Shown: positions 44,417-56,653 of the stretch, one piece after another
Layout: every line of letters begins with the position of its first letter
Numbering within the stretch: position 1 is the first letter of the stretch
Made by a program: the position numbers and the translations under genes
The notes under the pieces: generated by a model
Database searches by the model: none
What the model was told of the DNA's origin: nothing
The model's input: only the letters and a program-made list of their open reading frames with translations
Source of the DNA: Candidatus Krumholzibacteriia bacterium
GTDB lineage: Bacteria; Krumholzibacteriota; Krumholzibacteriia; WVZY01; JAKEHA01
Direction: 5' to 3'
Length of the DNA stretch: 64,000 nucleotides
Assembly (NCBI GenBank): GCA_029865265.1
Contig: JAOUHG010000018.1
Span: 1 to 64,000 of the forward strand

Positions 44417-44986
44417 TCACGGCGCGCCGGCGATCCAGCGCTCGGCCTGCTCGCGGCACGCGGCCAGGGGAGTCGGCGGCACGGGCGCGTCGGCGGCGGG
44501 GGACAGCGCGAGCCACCACCAGCCCACGTCGTGCCAGCGTCCCAGCTTGAAGCCTGGCTTTGGCAGCCACGCAACGCGCTCGAAGCCCAGTGATTCGTGC
44601 AGCGCCACGCTTGCCTCGTTGGGCTGGGCGATGATTCCCACCGCGTTGATGTAACCCTGCCCGCGCATGCAGCGAAACAGCGCCCGATACAGCAAGCGGC
44701 CCAGCCCGCGCCGCCTCGCATCACTTGCGATGTAGACGGACACCTCCGCCGTCCACTGGTAGGCCGTGCGATCCTTGAACGGTGCCGCGTACGCGTATCC
44801 CGCAATGCGGCCGCCGTCTTCGGCCACCAGCCAGGGATGGGTGGCGAGAAACCGCGCCATTCGATCCGCGAAGACAGTCTCGCCTGGGACCTCGGTCTCA
44901 AAGCTGGAATGGGACGATTCGACGACCGGCCGGTAGATGTCGAGGCACCCGGGGGCGTCGGTGGGGGTGGCAAGCCGGATGAGCAT
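44417..44986 (-). CDS. GNAT N-acetyltransferase (phosphinothricin acetyltransferase-like)
   Basis: 189 aa. Start MLIRLATPTDAPGCLDIYRPVV and SSFETEVP are typical of the Pat/YncA group; acetyl-CoA motif A is SVYIASDARRRGLGRLLY, and NEASVALHESLGFERVA forms motif B. The family acetylates small amines such as phosphinothricin, methionine sulfoximine/sulfone or amino-acid analogues. The last about 30 residues are a non-conserved tail. It has a leaderless-type promoter on the minus strand (44993-45022) and no ribosome site. Confidence 0.88.
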   Translation of the reverse strand: MLIRLATPTDAPGCLDIYRPVVESSHSSFETEVPGETVFADRMARFLATHPWLVAEDGGRIAGYAYAAPFKDRTAYQWTAEVSVYIASDARRRGLGRLLYRALFRCMRGQGYINAVGIIAQPNEASVALHESLGFERVAWLPKPGFKLGRWHDVGWWWLALSPAADAPVPPTPLAACREQAERWIAGAP

Positions 44987-44992
44987 TGGCCG

Positions 44993-45022
44993 AGAGTAGT
45001 TCCCATGCCGCGGCGCTGTCCA
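44993..45022 (-). promoter_or_regulatory. Leaderless-type promoter of the GNAT gene
   Basis: Minus strand: TGGACA (45017-45022), 18 nt, TACTCT (44993-44998), then exactly 6 nt to the ATG that begins at 44986. Confidence 0.6.
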
Positions 45023-45367
45023 TCATCCCGCAACTGGGGGGTGGGCGATGTGCAAGGCCGTCCCGGTGGCGCCCGTCGTCGCGGCCGGGCCACTCCCGGC
45101 TCCCCGGGGGGCGAGCGGGCCACCGTTCTTCCCGGGACTTGCCGGGCGGGGAGCGTGGGGCAGGGCTGAAGAATGTCCTCGAAAGGGAATTAAGAGTGGA
45201 CTGTCTCTTGCATGGCGGCTAACATTCCCTTGGATATCGTCGGCCGCAGGCGCGCTTCTGTGCCGCCCATGCCGGCACCGGGGCCGTTTCCTTTTTGATA
45301 CCGGCCCCTCGTTTGCACCCTTCGCCGGCCGCCCCCCAGGCGAGGACAATCTCAGAAGGAGGCACCT
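45023..45367. other. Intergenic region before the choice-of-anchor-V gene
   Basis: No supported gene. A weak plus-strand promoter candidate is TGGACT (45197-45202), 17 nt, TAACAT (45220-45225). GAAGGAGG at 45356-45363 is the ribosome site of the next gene. Confidence 0.4.
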
Positions 45368-46012
45368 ATGCGCGTCAAGCGATGGGTTCGTTTCACTATC
45401 ATTCCGGCCACGCTCGCCGTTGCCGGACTCGCGGTTGCGTCGAGCATCGGCCCGCCCCGCAACCGGACCGGCGCCCCCGCCATCGGCGGAGTCGGGGCGG
45501 AGTCCACGTGCCTGAACTGCCACAGTGGCAGTCCGATAAATGGCAGCGCGACGCTCACGTTCGTCAATGCGCCCAACTTCTACGTGGCCGGGCAGACCTA
45601 CACCTTTTCGGTGCAGCTCGCCTCCACGGCGACGTCGGGAAACGCCAACCGCGTGTGGTCGTTCGAGTTGACCGCGGTCAACCAGAGCAACGGTCAGGGA
45701 GCGGGTACGTTCGCAAACGTCGCCGGGCAGGGAACCGCGATCATCAGCGGCTCGGGCAGCTACTCCACACGCCGGTACATCGAGGAGGCGACCGACGACA
45801 GAGTCGGCGCAACCTCACCCCAGACGTGGCAGGTGCAGTGGACCGCGCCCGACCCGGGTGTCGGGTCCATCGGGTTCTACGCCGCCGGCATCGCCGGTAA
45901 CGGGAATGGACAGACGAGTGGTGACTACGTGGCCACGGCCTCGCAGGTGATGGCGGACGTGACGCCCACCGAGCAGGTCACCTGGGGGAAGGTCAAGGCT
46001 CTCTTCCGCTAG
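45368..46012 (+). CDS. Secreted choice-of-anchor-V (Reeler-like) protein with C-terminal [10 protein letters not shown]
   Basis: 214 aa. Signal peptide about 1-26. A CLNCHSG motif (residues 48-54) lies just after the mature N-terminus, as is characteristic of choice-of-anchor-V domains (G-x-x-x-CxxCH). It could bind heme c or be structural. The Reeler-like beta domain follows ([13 protein letters not shown] ... WSFELTAVN ... [21 protein letters not shown]). The protein ends [16 protein letters not shown], a tail shared with the small Cys-module protein at 30768-31340. Strong ribosome site, followed by a terminator hairpin, so probably monocistronic. Confidence 0.85.
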   Translation: MRVKRWVRFTIIPATLAVAGLAVASSIGPPRNRTGAPAIGGVGAESTCLNCHSGSPINGSATLTFVNAPNFYVAGQTYTFSVQLASTATSGNANRVWSFELTAVNQSNGQGAGTFANVAGQGTAIISGSGSYSTRRYIEEATDDRVGATSPQTWQVQWTAPDPGVGSIGFYAAGIAGNGNGQTSGDYVATASQVMADVTPTEQVTWGKVKALFR

Positions 46013-46040
46013 CCGTTTGCTGTAAGATGGAGACTGAACG

Positions 46041-46070
46041 CGGCGCGCGTCCCCTGCGGGGCGCGCGCCG
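46041..46070 (+). terminator. GC-rich hairpin downstream of the choice-of-anchor-V gene
   Basis: CGGCGCGCG (46041-46049) pairs with CGCGCGCCG (46062-46070) and CCCC with GGGG inside, one bulged T, loop TGC. No T-run follows; termination role likely but not certain. Confidence 0.5.
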
Positions 46071-46142
46071 TCTGCTTCGGGTTCCCCCGGTTGCCGCGCC
46101 ACCCGCTTTTTGATACCTTCCTCCTTTGCCTCCCGCAAGCCA

Positions 46143-49004
<2,862 letters not shown>

Positions 49005-49042
49005 CGCGCCTTCGGCGCGAAGCGGGCCGGATCTGGATCAAC

Positions 49043-50152
49043 ATGACCAAACTTTCACGGACTCCCCTCTACGACGCCCACATTGCGGCCGGCGCCCGCA
49101 TGGTGCCTTTCGCCGGCTTCGAGATGCCGGTGAGCTACAGGGGCGTCATCGAGGAACACACCGCGGTGCGCGAGCGGGTGGGCCTGTTCGACGCCAGCCA
49201 CATGGGCGAGTTCATCGTCTCCGGGCCGGATACCTGGCCGTGGCTCGACAGCGTGGTGACCAACGATTGCTCGAAACTGGCCGCGGACGGCGTCCTCTAT
49301 ACGGTGATGTGCCGCCACAATGGCACGGTGGTGGACGACCTGCTGGTCTCACGCCTGGCCGACGACCGCGCCCTGGTGGTGGTGAACGCATCCAACATCG
49401 ACAAGGACTTCGCGCACATGAAGGGCCAGCTGCGGGGCAACGTGCAACTGGAGAACGACAGCAACGCATGGGCGCTGATCGCCGTGCAGGGTCCGAAGGC
49501 GCACGACACGGTCAAGGCGACGCCCATGCTGGCCGCCATTCGCGCCGAGGTCGATTCCATTCTATATTACCGCTGGCGCTCCCTCGAGGTTGACGGGGAG
49601 CGTCTCATTGTCTCGCGCACCGGTTACACCGGTGAGCGGGGCTTCGAGATATTCGTTCCGCCCGCCCGCGCCTTGGAGTTGTGGGACCAGTTGATGGCGG
49701 CCGGGGCTCCCTCCGGCATTGCACCCGCGGGGCTGGGCGCGCGCGACACGCTGCGCTTCGAGGCCTCGTTGTGCCTGTACGGCCACGAGCTGGACGACGA
49801 GACCACGCCGCTCGAGGCCGGGCTCAACTGGCTGGTGAAGCTGGGCAAGGGCGACTTCACGGGCCGCGCCGCGCTCGCCGCGGAGAAGGAATCTGGCTCG
49901 AAGCGGAAGCTGCTGGGTTTCGAACTGGAGGGACGCAACATCGCCCGCCAGGGTTACGCGGTGATGCGCGGGGACTCGATGGTGGGCAAGGTGACCAGCG
50001 GAACCCATGCGCCCACGCTCAAGAAGAGTCTGTGCATGGCGTACGTGGATGCGGACAGCGTCGACGCCGAACTGGCCATCCAGGTGCGCACCACGCCCAT
50101 CCCGGCGCGGCGCGTGCCCATTCCGTTCTATCCGAGCCGCGCAAGGGACTAG
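49043..50152 (+). CDS. gcvT: Glycine cleavage system T protein (aminomethyltransferase)
   Basis: 369 aa. Transfers the methylene group from aminomethyl-lipoyl-GcvH to tetrahydrofolate, releasing ammonia. Recognised by LYDAHIAAGARMVPFAGFEMPVSY-type start, VGLFDASHMGEF, the folate-site VVNASN, SRTGYTGERGFEIF and GLGARDTLRFEASLCLYGHEL. First gene of a four-gene run gcvT-H-PA-PB. No glycine riboswitch structure is apparent in the 38-nt gap after uvrA, and no Shine-Dalgarno is clear, so control may rest with an upstream promoter. Confidence 0.96.
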   Translation: MTKLSRTPLYDAHIAAGARMVPFAGFEMPVSYRGVIEEHTAVRERVGLFDASHMGEFIVSGPDTWPWLDSVVTNDCSKLAADGVLYTVMCRHNGTVVDDLLVSRLADDRALVVVNASNIDKDFAHMKGQLRGNVQLENDSNAWALIAVQGPKAHDTVKATPMLAAIRAEVDSILYYRWRSLEVDGERLIVSRTGYTGERGFEIFVPPARALELWDQLMAAGAPSGIAPAGLGARDTLRFEASLCLYGHELDDETTPLEAGLNWLVKLGKGDFTGRAALAAEKESGSKRKLLGFELEGRNIARQGYAVMRGDSMVGKVTSGTHAPTLKKSLCMAYVDADSVDAELAIQVRTTPIPARRVPIPFYPSRARD

Positions 50153-50173
50153 CAAGAAAAACAGGAGCAACAC

Positions 50174-50554
50174 ATGGATTTCAAGAAGGTGCGCTTCACC
50201 AAGGATCACGAGTGGGTTCGCCTGGACGGTGGCGATGAAGTCACCATCGGCATCACCGATTTTGCATCCGGTGAACTCGGGGACATCGTTTACGTCGAGT
50301 TGCCGAGTGTCGGCGACGCGGTCAGCGCCGCGCAGAGCATGGGCACCATTGAGGCGGTCAAGACGGTCGCCGACCTGTTCGCGCCGGTATCCGGCGTGGT
50401 GACCGCGGTGAACGGAGCGCTGGAACAGGGCCCCGACCTCGTGAACAAGGATCCGTTCGGCGACGGCTGGTTCGTGCGCATGAAGATTACCGCGAAGGCC
50501 GAATTCGAAGCATTGATGGACCACGCCGCGTACCAGGAGATGATTGGAAAGTAG
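50174..50554 (+). CDS. gcvH: Glycine cleavage system H protein
   Basis: 126 aa lipoyl carrier. The lipoylated lysine is K63 in GTIEAVKTVADL; the glycine-rich GDIVYVELP and the C-terminal PFGDGWFVRMK are conserved. It shuttles the aminomethyl group between GcvP and GcvT and is reoxidised by dihydrolipoamide dehydrogenase, whose gene is not in this window. GGAG site 7 nt before ATG, 21 nt after gcvT. Confidence 0.96.
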   Translation: MDFKKVRFTKDHEWVRLDGGDEVTIGITDFASGELGDIVYVELPSVGDAVSAAQSMGTIEAVKTVADLFAPVSGVVTAVNGALEQGPDLVNKDPFGDGWFVRMKITAKAEFEALMDHAAYQEMIGK

Positions 50555-50556
50555 CG

Positions 50557-51918
50557 ATGCCGTACACGTATCATACCGACGACGATCGTAAGGCCATGCT
50601 CGATGCCCTCGGGATCAAGGCCGAGGATGAACTGCTCAAGGTCATACCTGAGAAGCATCGCGTGCGCGGGCTGCTTCCCATCGACCAGGGCCGTACCGAA
50701 CCGGAGACCATGCGCAAGCTGTTCGCGCTGGCGGAGCGCAACGCGCCTGCCGCGCGCCTGGTGAGTTTTCTGGGCGGCGGCATCTACGACCACACCGTGC
50801 CCTCGGTGGTGAAGAACATCTCCAGCCGGCCGGAGTTCGCCACCGCGTATACGCCCTACCAGGCCGAGGCCAGCCAGGGCACGCTGCAGGTGATCTTCGA
50901 GTTCCAGACCCACATCGCGCGCCTGACGCGCATGCCGGTGGCCAACGCGTCCATGTACGACGGCGCGTCCGCGCTGGCCGAGGCGTGTCTGATGGCGGCC
51001 AAGATCACACGCCGCGACGTGGTGCTGGTTTCCAGCGTGCTCAACCCGCGCTACCGCCGCGTGCTCGAGGCGTACGTGACCGGCCAGAGCGTTGAGATCC
51101 ACACCATCCCGGCGGCTGCGAGCGGGGAGTTCGACGCCGCCGCGCTGCGCGCCGCCCTGGGCGACACGGTGGCGGCGGTGGTGGTGCAGACGCCGAACTA
51201 CCTCGGCGTGCTGGAGCGTCCGTGGGACTTCGAGCACGAAGTCCACGCGGCGGGCGCGCTGCTGGTGGCAAGCGTGGACCCGGTATCGCTCTCCGTGCTG
51301 CGCCCGCCGGGCGAGTGGGGAGCCGACATCGCGGTGGGCGAGTGCCAGCCGCTGGGCAACGACGTGAGCTACGGCGGCCCCCTGATCGGTTTCATGGCGT
51401 GCCGCAGCAACCACATCCGCCAGATGCCGGGGCGCATTGTCAGCGCGACCACCGACATCGAGGGGCGGCCCGCGTTCGTGCTGACGCTGCAGACGCGCGA
51501 GCAGCACATCCGGCGCGAGAAGGCGACGTCGAACATCTGCACCAATCAGGGGTTGCTGGCGACGCGCGCCACGGTGTACCTGAGCCTGCTGGGTGAGCAT
51601 GGTTTCTCTGAACTGGGGCGCGTGTGCCACGCGCGCGCGCGCAGGCTGGCGGACGCCATCGGTGCGTGCGACGGATACTCGCTGCAGTACCGCGCGCCGT
51701 TCTTCCGCGAGTTCGTGGTGGCGTGTCCGGTGGAGGCCGACATGGTGGTGGCGACCGCCCGCAAGGAGGGAATCCTGGCCGGGATACCACTGGCGCGCTA
51801 TTTCGGCGCCGCCGCGCGCAACCAGTTGCTGGTCGCGGTGACCGAGAAGCATCAGGACGAGGATTTCGACCGATTCTGCGCGGTGCTCAAGCGTGCCGCC
51901 ATGGTGAAGGTGGGTTGA
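50557..51918 (+). CDS. gcvPA: Glycine dehydrogenase (decarboxylating) subunit 1
   Basis: 453 aa. N-terminal half of the split P protein (heterotetramer type), which lacks the PLP lysine. Typical sequences: PYTYHTDDDRKAMLDALGI start, FLGGGIYDHTVPSVVKNI, TAYTPYQAEASQGTLQ, NASMYDGASALAEA and SYGGPLIGFMACR. It begins 2 nt after gcvH and ends 2 nt before gcvPB, consistent with one transcript. Confidence 0.96.
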   Translation: MPYTYHTDDDRKAMLDALGIKAEDELLKVIPEKHRVRGLLPIDQGRTEPETMRKLFALAERNAPAARLVSFLGGGIYDHTVPSVVKNISSRPEFATAYTPYQAEASQGTLQVIFEFQTHIARLTRMPVANASMYDGASALAEACLMAAKITRRDVVLVSSVLNPRYRRVLEAYVTGQSVEIHTIPAAASGEFDAAALRAALGDTVAAVVVQTPNYLGVLERPWDFEHEVHAAGALLVASVDPVSLSVLRPPGEWGADIAVGECQPLGNDVSYGGPLIGFMACRSNHIRQMPGRIVSATTDIEGRPAFVLTLQTREQHIRREKATSNICTNQGLLATRATVYLSLLGEHGFSELGRVCHARARRLADAIGACDGYSLQYRAPFFREFVVACPVEADMVVATARKEGILAGIPLARYFGAAARNQLLVAVTEKHQDEDFDRFCAVLKRAAMVKVG

Positions 51919-51920
51919 CG

Positions 51921-53372
51921 ATGAGCCACGATTTTTCAGGCACCATCTACGGACGCAGCCGCCCCGGGCGGCACGGTTATCACATCGCCACCCAGAAGTC
52001 CCCCGCGCCGGCAGACATCCCGGGCGAGTACCTGCGCGAGGGCCGCATCGGATTGCCCGAGGTGAGCGAGCCGCAGGTGATGCGTCACTACGTGGACCTG
52101 TCGACGAAGAATCACCACGTCGACAAGGATCTGTTTCCGCTCGGGTCGTGCACCATGAAGTACAACCCGAAGGTCAACGAGGACGTCGCCGCCATGGTGG
52201 GTTTTGCGGGTCTGCACCCGGAGCAGGACGACGCGGACGCGCAGGGTGCACTGGAAATCATGCACGCGCTGGAGCGGGAACTTGCCGCCATCGCGGGCAT
52301 GGACGCGGTCACGCTGCAGCCCGCGGCGGGCGCCCAGGGCGAAATGACCGGACTGCTGCTGGCGCGCGCCTACTTCGCCGACCGCAAGCAGTTGCGCCGC
52401 AAGGTGCTGGTGCCGGACTCGGCGCACGGTACCAATCCCGCCACCGCGACCATCACCGGATTCGAGACGCACACCTTCCGTTCCGGCAAGGACGGCCGCG
52501 TGGACCTCGACGTACTGGGCAGCGTGCTGGACGACGACGTCGCCGTGCTCATGCTCACCGTCCCCAACACGCTGGGACTGTTCGAGACGCACATCGCCGA
52601 GATCGTGGAAGCCGTCCACAGGAAGGGCGGTCTGTGCTACATGGACGGCGCCAACATGAACGCGCTCATGGGGCAGGCGCGGCCGGGCGATTTCGGCTTC
52701 GACATGATGCACTACAACCTGCACAAGACCTTCTCCACGCCACACGGTGGCGGCGGGCCGGGCTCGGGTCCGGTGGCGGTGAAGTCTCACCTGGAGCCGT
52801 TTCTTCCCCTGCCGCGCGTGACCGGGAGCAACGGCGCCTTCCGCCTGGATTACAACCGGCCGCAGTCCATCGGTGCGCTGCACTCGTTCTTCGGGAATTT
52901 CGGAATCTACCTGCGCGCGTACACCTACATCACGCGTCTGGGCGCCGACGGTATCAAGCGCGCCAGCGCCACCGCGATTCTCAACGCCAACTACCTCGCG
53001 CACCGCATTGCGCCCGCCTACCCGATTCCGTACGGAGAGCGCTGCATGCACGAGTTCGTTGCCAGCGGCGAGCCGCTCAAGAAGTTCGGTGTGAAGACGC
53101 TCGACGTTGCCAAGCGGTTGCTCGACGCCGGATTTTACGCACCGACGGTGTATTTTCCGCTGACGGTACCGGAGGCGCTGATGGTGGAACCGACCGAGAC
53201 CGAGAGCAAGGAGACGCTCGATCGCTTCGCGGACGTCATGCTGCGGATCGCAAAGGAGGCGGCCGAGTCGCCGTCCCTGCTGACCTCGGCCCCGACGCGA
53301 ACACCGGTGCGCCGCCTGGACGAGACGACGGCGAACCGCAGCCCCATCGTTACCGTGCCCCTGGATTCCTAG
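51921..53372 (+). CDS. gcvPB: Glycine dehydrogenase (decarboxylating) subunit 2
   Basis: 483 aa from ATG 51921; longer in-frame starts lie inside gcvPA and are not conserved. Catalytic half of split GcvP, with PLP bound to K269 in HYNLHKTFSTPHGGGGPG. Other landmarks: FPLGSCTMKYNPK, LQPAAGAQGEMTGLL, SAHGTNPA, GALHSFFGN, EPTETESKETLD. It decarboxylates glycine and passes the aminomethyl group to GcvH. Last gene of the gcv run. Confidence 0.96.
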   Translation: MSHDFSGTIYGRSRPGRHGYHIATQKSPAPADIPGEYLREGRIGLPEVSEPQVMRHYVDLSTKNHHVDKDLFPLGSCTMKYNPKVNEDVAAMVGFAGLHPEQDDADAQGALEIMHALERELAAIAGMDAVTLQPAAGAQGEMTGLLLARAYFADRKQLRRKVLVPDSAHGTNPATATITGFETHTFRSGKDGRVDLDVLGSVLDDDVAVLMLTVPNTLGLFETHIAEIVEAVHRKGGLCYMDGANMNALMGQARPGDFGFDMMHYNLHKTFSTPHGGGGPGSGPVAVKSHLEPFLPLPRVTGSNGAFRLDYNRPQSIGALHSFFGNFGIYLRAYTYITRLGADGIKRASATAILNANYLAHRIAPAYPIPYGERCMHEFVASGEPLKKFGVKTLDVAKRLLDAGFYAPTVYFPLTVPEALMVEPTETESKETLDRFADVMLRIAKEAAESPSLLTSAPTRTPVRRLDETTANRSPIVTVPLDS

Positions 53373-53423
53373 CGCGAGCCAGCCGCGGTCAGCACCGCGC
53401 CGGGCGTCGCGTCGAACGCTGAT

Positions 53424-54398
53424 ATGGCCCAGTATCTCGCTCGCCGCGCACTCAACGCCATCGTGCTCGTCGCCGTTACGCTGACGATCACGTTTGCCAT
53501 TCTTCATCTCGCCCCGGGCGATCCGCTGGCGCGCTTCGTCGAGCCGGGCACCGACCCCGCGGACGTCGAGCGCATCCGGCATTCACTCGGACTGGACGAT
53601 CCGCTCCTGGTGCAGTACGCGCGCTGGGCCGGCGGTGTCGCCACCGGCGATTTCGGCACCAGCCTCGTGCAGCACCGGGCCGTGCGCGATATCATCGCGG
53701 AGACCATTCCCCGCACGTTGCTTCTTACCGTGCTGGCGCTCGGCATCCAGCTCCTGCTGGGCGTCTGGGCCGGCGGGCTGGCGGCGCGCCACCGTCACGG
53801 GCGTGCCGACCGCGCGGTTTCGTTCCTCTCCATCGGGCTGTACGCAATTCCGCCCTTCTACCTGGCCTATCTCCTCATGACCTTCCTCGCCATCGATCAT
53901 CCGTGGCTTCCCACCGCCGGCATGCGCACACCCGGCATGGAGGACGGCGGCTGGGTGATGCTGGCGGATCGCGTGCGGCATCTGGTCATGCCGGTGATCG
54001 TGCTGGGTGTCGCGAGCGCCGCCGGTTTTGCGCGCTACACGCGCGGCAGCCTGATCGACGCCCTGGGCGAAGACTACGTGCGTACCGCGCGCGCCAAGGG
54101 TCTCGCGGAGAAGGTCGTGGTGTGGCGGCACGCGTTTCGCAGCGCGCTGGGAACCCTCATTACGGTTGCGGGACTGAGCGCGCCATTCCTGGTGGGTGGT
54201 GCGGTGATCGTCGAAGCCGTGTTCGCATGGCCCGGCATGGGGTCGCTCATGGTGGAATCCATCTACGCGCGCGACTATCCCGTCGTGCTCGCCGTGAACC
54301 TGATCGGGGCGCTGGTGGTGATCGCGGGCAACCTGGTGGCGGACGTGGCCGCCGCCTGGGCCGACCCGCGCACCGTTGCGTCTGCGAGGACGGAATGA
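53424..54398 (+). CDS. Dipeptide/oligopeptide ABC transporter permease 1 (DppB/OppB-like)
   Basis: 324 aa, about six transmembrane helices. Start MAQYLARRALNAIVLVAVTLTI, HLAPGDP and the EAA-loop region DYVRTARAKGLAEKVVVWRHAF identify the OppB class; the C-terminus has FAWPGMGSLMVESIYARDYP. It forms the transmembrane channel with the next permease. The end overlaps the next start by 4 nt. No substrate-binding protein gene lies beside the operon in this window, so the ligand (di-, oligopeptide, nickel or other) is open. Confidence 0.93.
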   Translation: MAQYLARRALNAIVLVAVTLTITFAILHLAPGDPLARFVEPGTDPADVERIRHSLGLDDPLLVQYARWAGGVATGDFGTSLVQHRAVRDIIAETIPRTLLLTVLALGIQLLLGVWAGGLAARHRHGRADRAVSFLSIGLYAIPPFYLAYLLMTFLAIDHPWLPTAGMRTPGMEDGGWVMLADRVRHLVMPVIVLGVASAAGFARYTRGSLIDALGEDYVRTARAKGLAEKVVVWRHAFRSALGTLITVAGLSAPFLVGGAVIVEAVFAWPGMGSLMVESIYARDYPVVLAVNLIGALVVIAGNLVADVAAAWADPRTVASARTE

Positions 54399-55450
54399 CG
54401 GCGCCGGGGCGCAGGCGCGGCTGGCTGCGCTGGCTGCCGCTGGGGCCCGCGGGGCGGGGCGGCGCGCGCGCCGTCCCCGGGGTGGCGTTCTACGCCGTCG
54501 TGGCGCTGGCCTTCCTGCGCGCACCGGCCTGGCACGGCCTGTCCGCGCTGGACCGGTTCCTGACCGTGCTCCTGGCCGGCCTGCTGTACGCGTGCGCGGT
54601 TGCCGGGGGCAAGGCGCGCACCACGAAGTTGTATCAGCGCTTTTCGCGCAACGCCGTCGCGGTGGTGTCGCTGGCGCTGCTGCTGGCGATGGTGTGCGGC
54701 GCGGTTCTCGCACCGCTCGTGGCGGGGGCGGATCCGTCGGCGCTCACCGCCCCGTCGCTCACGCGCTACGCCGCGCCCGGCGTCGACCATCCCCTGGGCA
54801 CGGACCGCTTCGGGCGCGACGTCTGGGCGCGCCTCGTCTACGGCGGCCGCGCCTCCTTCGGGGTGTGCGCGTTGTCCATCCTGCTCGCGGTACTCTTCGG
54901 AACCACCCTCGGCGCGCTGTCCGGAATGGCGCCGGCGCGAATCGACGACGCGCTGATGCGTTTCGTCGACGGCATGCTGTCATTCCCGCGCCTCCTGCTG
55001 CTGCTGGCCGCGGTGGCCTTCCTGCCCCCGGGGCCGGTTGCGCTCGCGTTGCTCATCGCCGGCACCGGCTGGATGGGAATTGCGCGCATCGTGCGCGGAG
55101 AAGTGCGGCGGCTGCGGGGACGCGAGTTCGTCGAGGCCGCAGTGGCCGCGGGCATCGGGCGCGGGCGCATCGTGGTGCGTCACATCCTTCCCAACGCCGC
55201 CGGTGCGGTGGTGGTGACCGCCACGCTGAGCGCGGGCACGGTGATTCTGCTCGAATCGTCGCTGTCCTTCCTGGGCCTCGGCATCCAGCCGCCCGCTCCC
55301 AGCTGGGGCTCGATGGTGTTCGAGGGACGCGACGCGCTGGCAACGGCCTGGTGGGTGAGCGCGTTTCCCGCCGTCGCCATTACGCTGGCGGTGGTGGCAC
55401 TCAACCTGGTTGGAGACGGTATCCGCGACGCCCTCGACACGCGCGGCTGA
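54395..55450 (+). CDS. Dipeptide/oligopeptide ABC transporter permease 2 (DppC/OppC-like)
   Basis: 351 aa from ATG 54395 (ATGA overlap with the previous stop). OppC-class core: FSRNAVAVVSLALLL, HPLGTDRFGRDVWARLVYGGR, EAA loop FVEAAVAAGIGRGRIVVRHILPN, LSFLGLGIQPPAPSWG. An N-terminal extension of about 80 residues with two extra hydrophobic segments precedes the usual start, longer than typical OppC. It is separated from the ATPase genes by the inverted-repeat element 55457-55556. Confidence 0.92.
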   Translation: MTAPGRRRGWLRWLPLGPAGRGGARAVPGVAFYAVVALAFLRAPAWHGLSALDRFLTVLLAGLLYACAVAGGKARTTKLYQRFSRNAVAVVSLALLLAMVCGAVLAPLVAGADPSALTAPSLTRYAAPGVDHPLGTDRFGRDVWARLVYGGRASFGVCALSILLAVLFGTTLGALSGMAPARIDDALMRFVDGMLSFPRLLLLLAAVAFLPPGPVALALLIAGTGWMGIARIVRGEVRRLRGREFVEAAVAAGIGRGRIVVRHILPNAAGAVVVTATLSAGTVILLESSLSFLGLGIQPPAPSWGSMVFEGRDALATAWWVSAFPAVAITLAVVALNLVGDGIRDALDTRG

Positions 55451-55456
55451 CTGGCA

Positions 55457-55556
55457 CCACGAGGGACGGTCTCCGAGACGTCCTCGCGTGAACCGGAGAG
55501 GCGCTTCGGGGTTGCGAGGTGATGCTGCGGATTGTCTCGGAGACCGTCCCTCGTGG
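55457..55556. repeat. 100-bp REP/MITE-like inverted-repeat element
   Basis: A perfect 23-bp inverted repeat: left arm 55457-55479 (CCACGAGGGACGGTCTCCGA then GAC), right arm 55534-55556, with a 54-nt internal spacer. It begins 7 nt after the OppC-like stop and sits 62 nt before the ATPase start. No transposase in the window. Its form fits a REP/MITE-type non-autonomous element; as RNA it would make a very stable hairpin that could affect operon polarity. Confidence 0.8.
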
Positions 55557-55618
55557 CCCCACCCGGGTTGGCGCTCTTTTTGCAGTGCCCGGACGGCAGG
55601 AAGGAATTGCCGATCCCA

Positions 55619-56645
<1,027 letters not shown>

Positions 56646-56653
<8 letters not shown>

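Noticed and set aside
45048-45515. 155-codon plus-strand frame before the choice-of-anchor-V gene
   Set aside because: Proline/glycine-rich translation typical of non-coding GC-rich DNA; it overlaps a well-supported gene in another frame.
49005-49042. Glycine riboswitch before gcvT
   Set aside because: The gap to uvrA is 38 nt and holds only a 6-bp hairpin; there is no room for the tandem aptamer.
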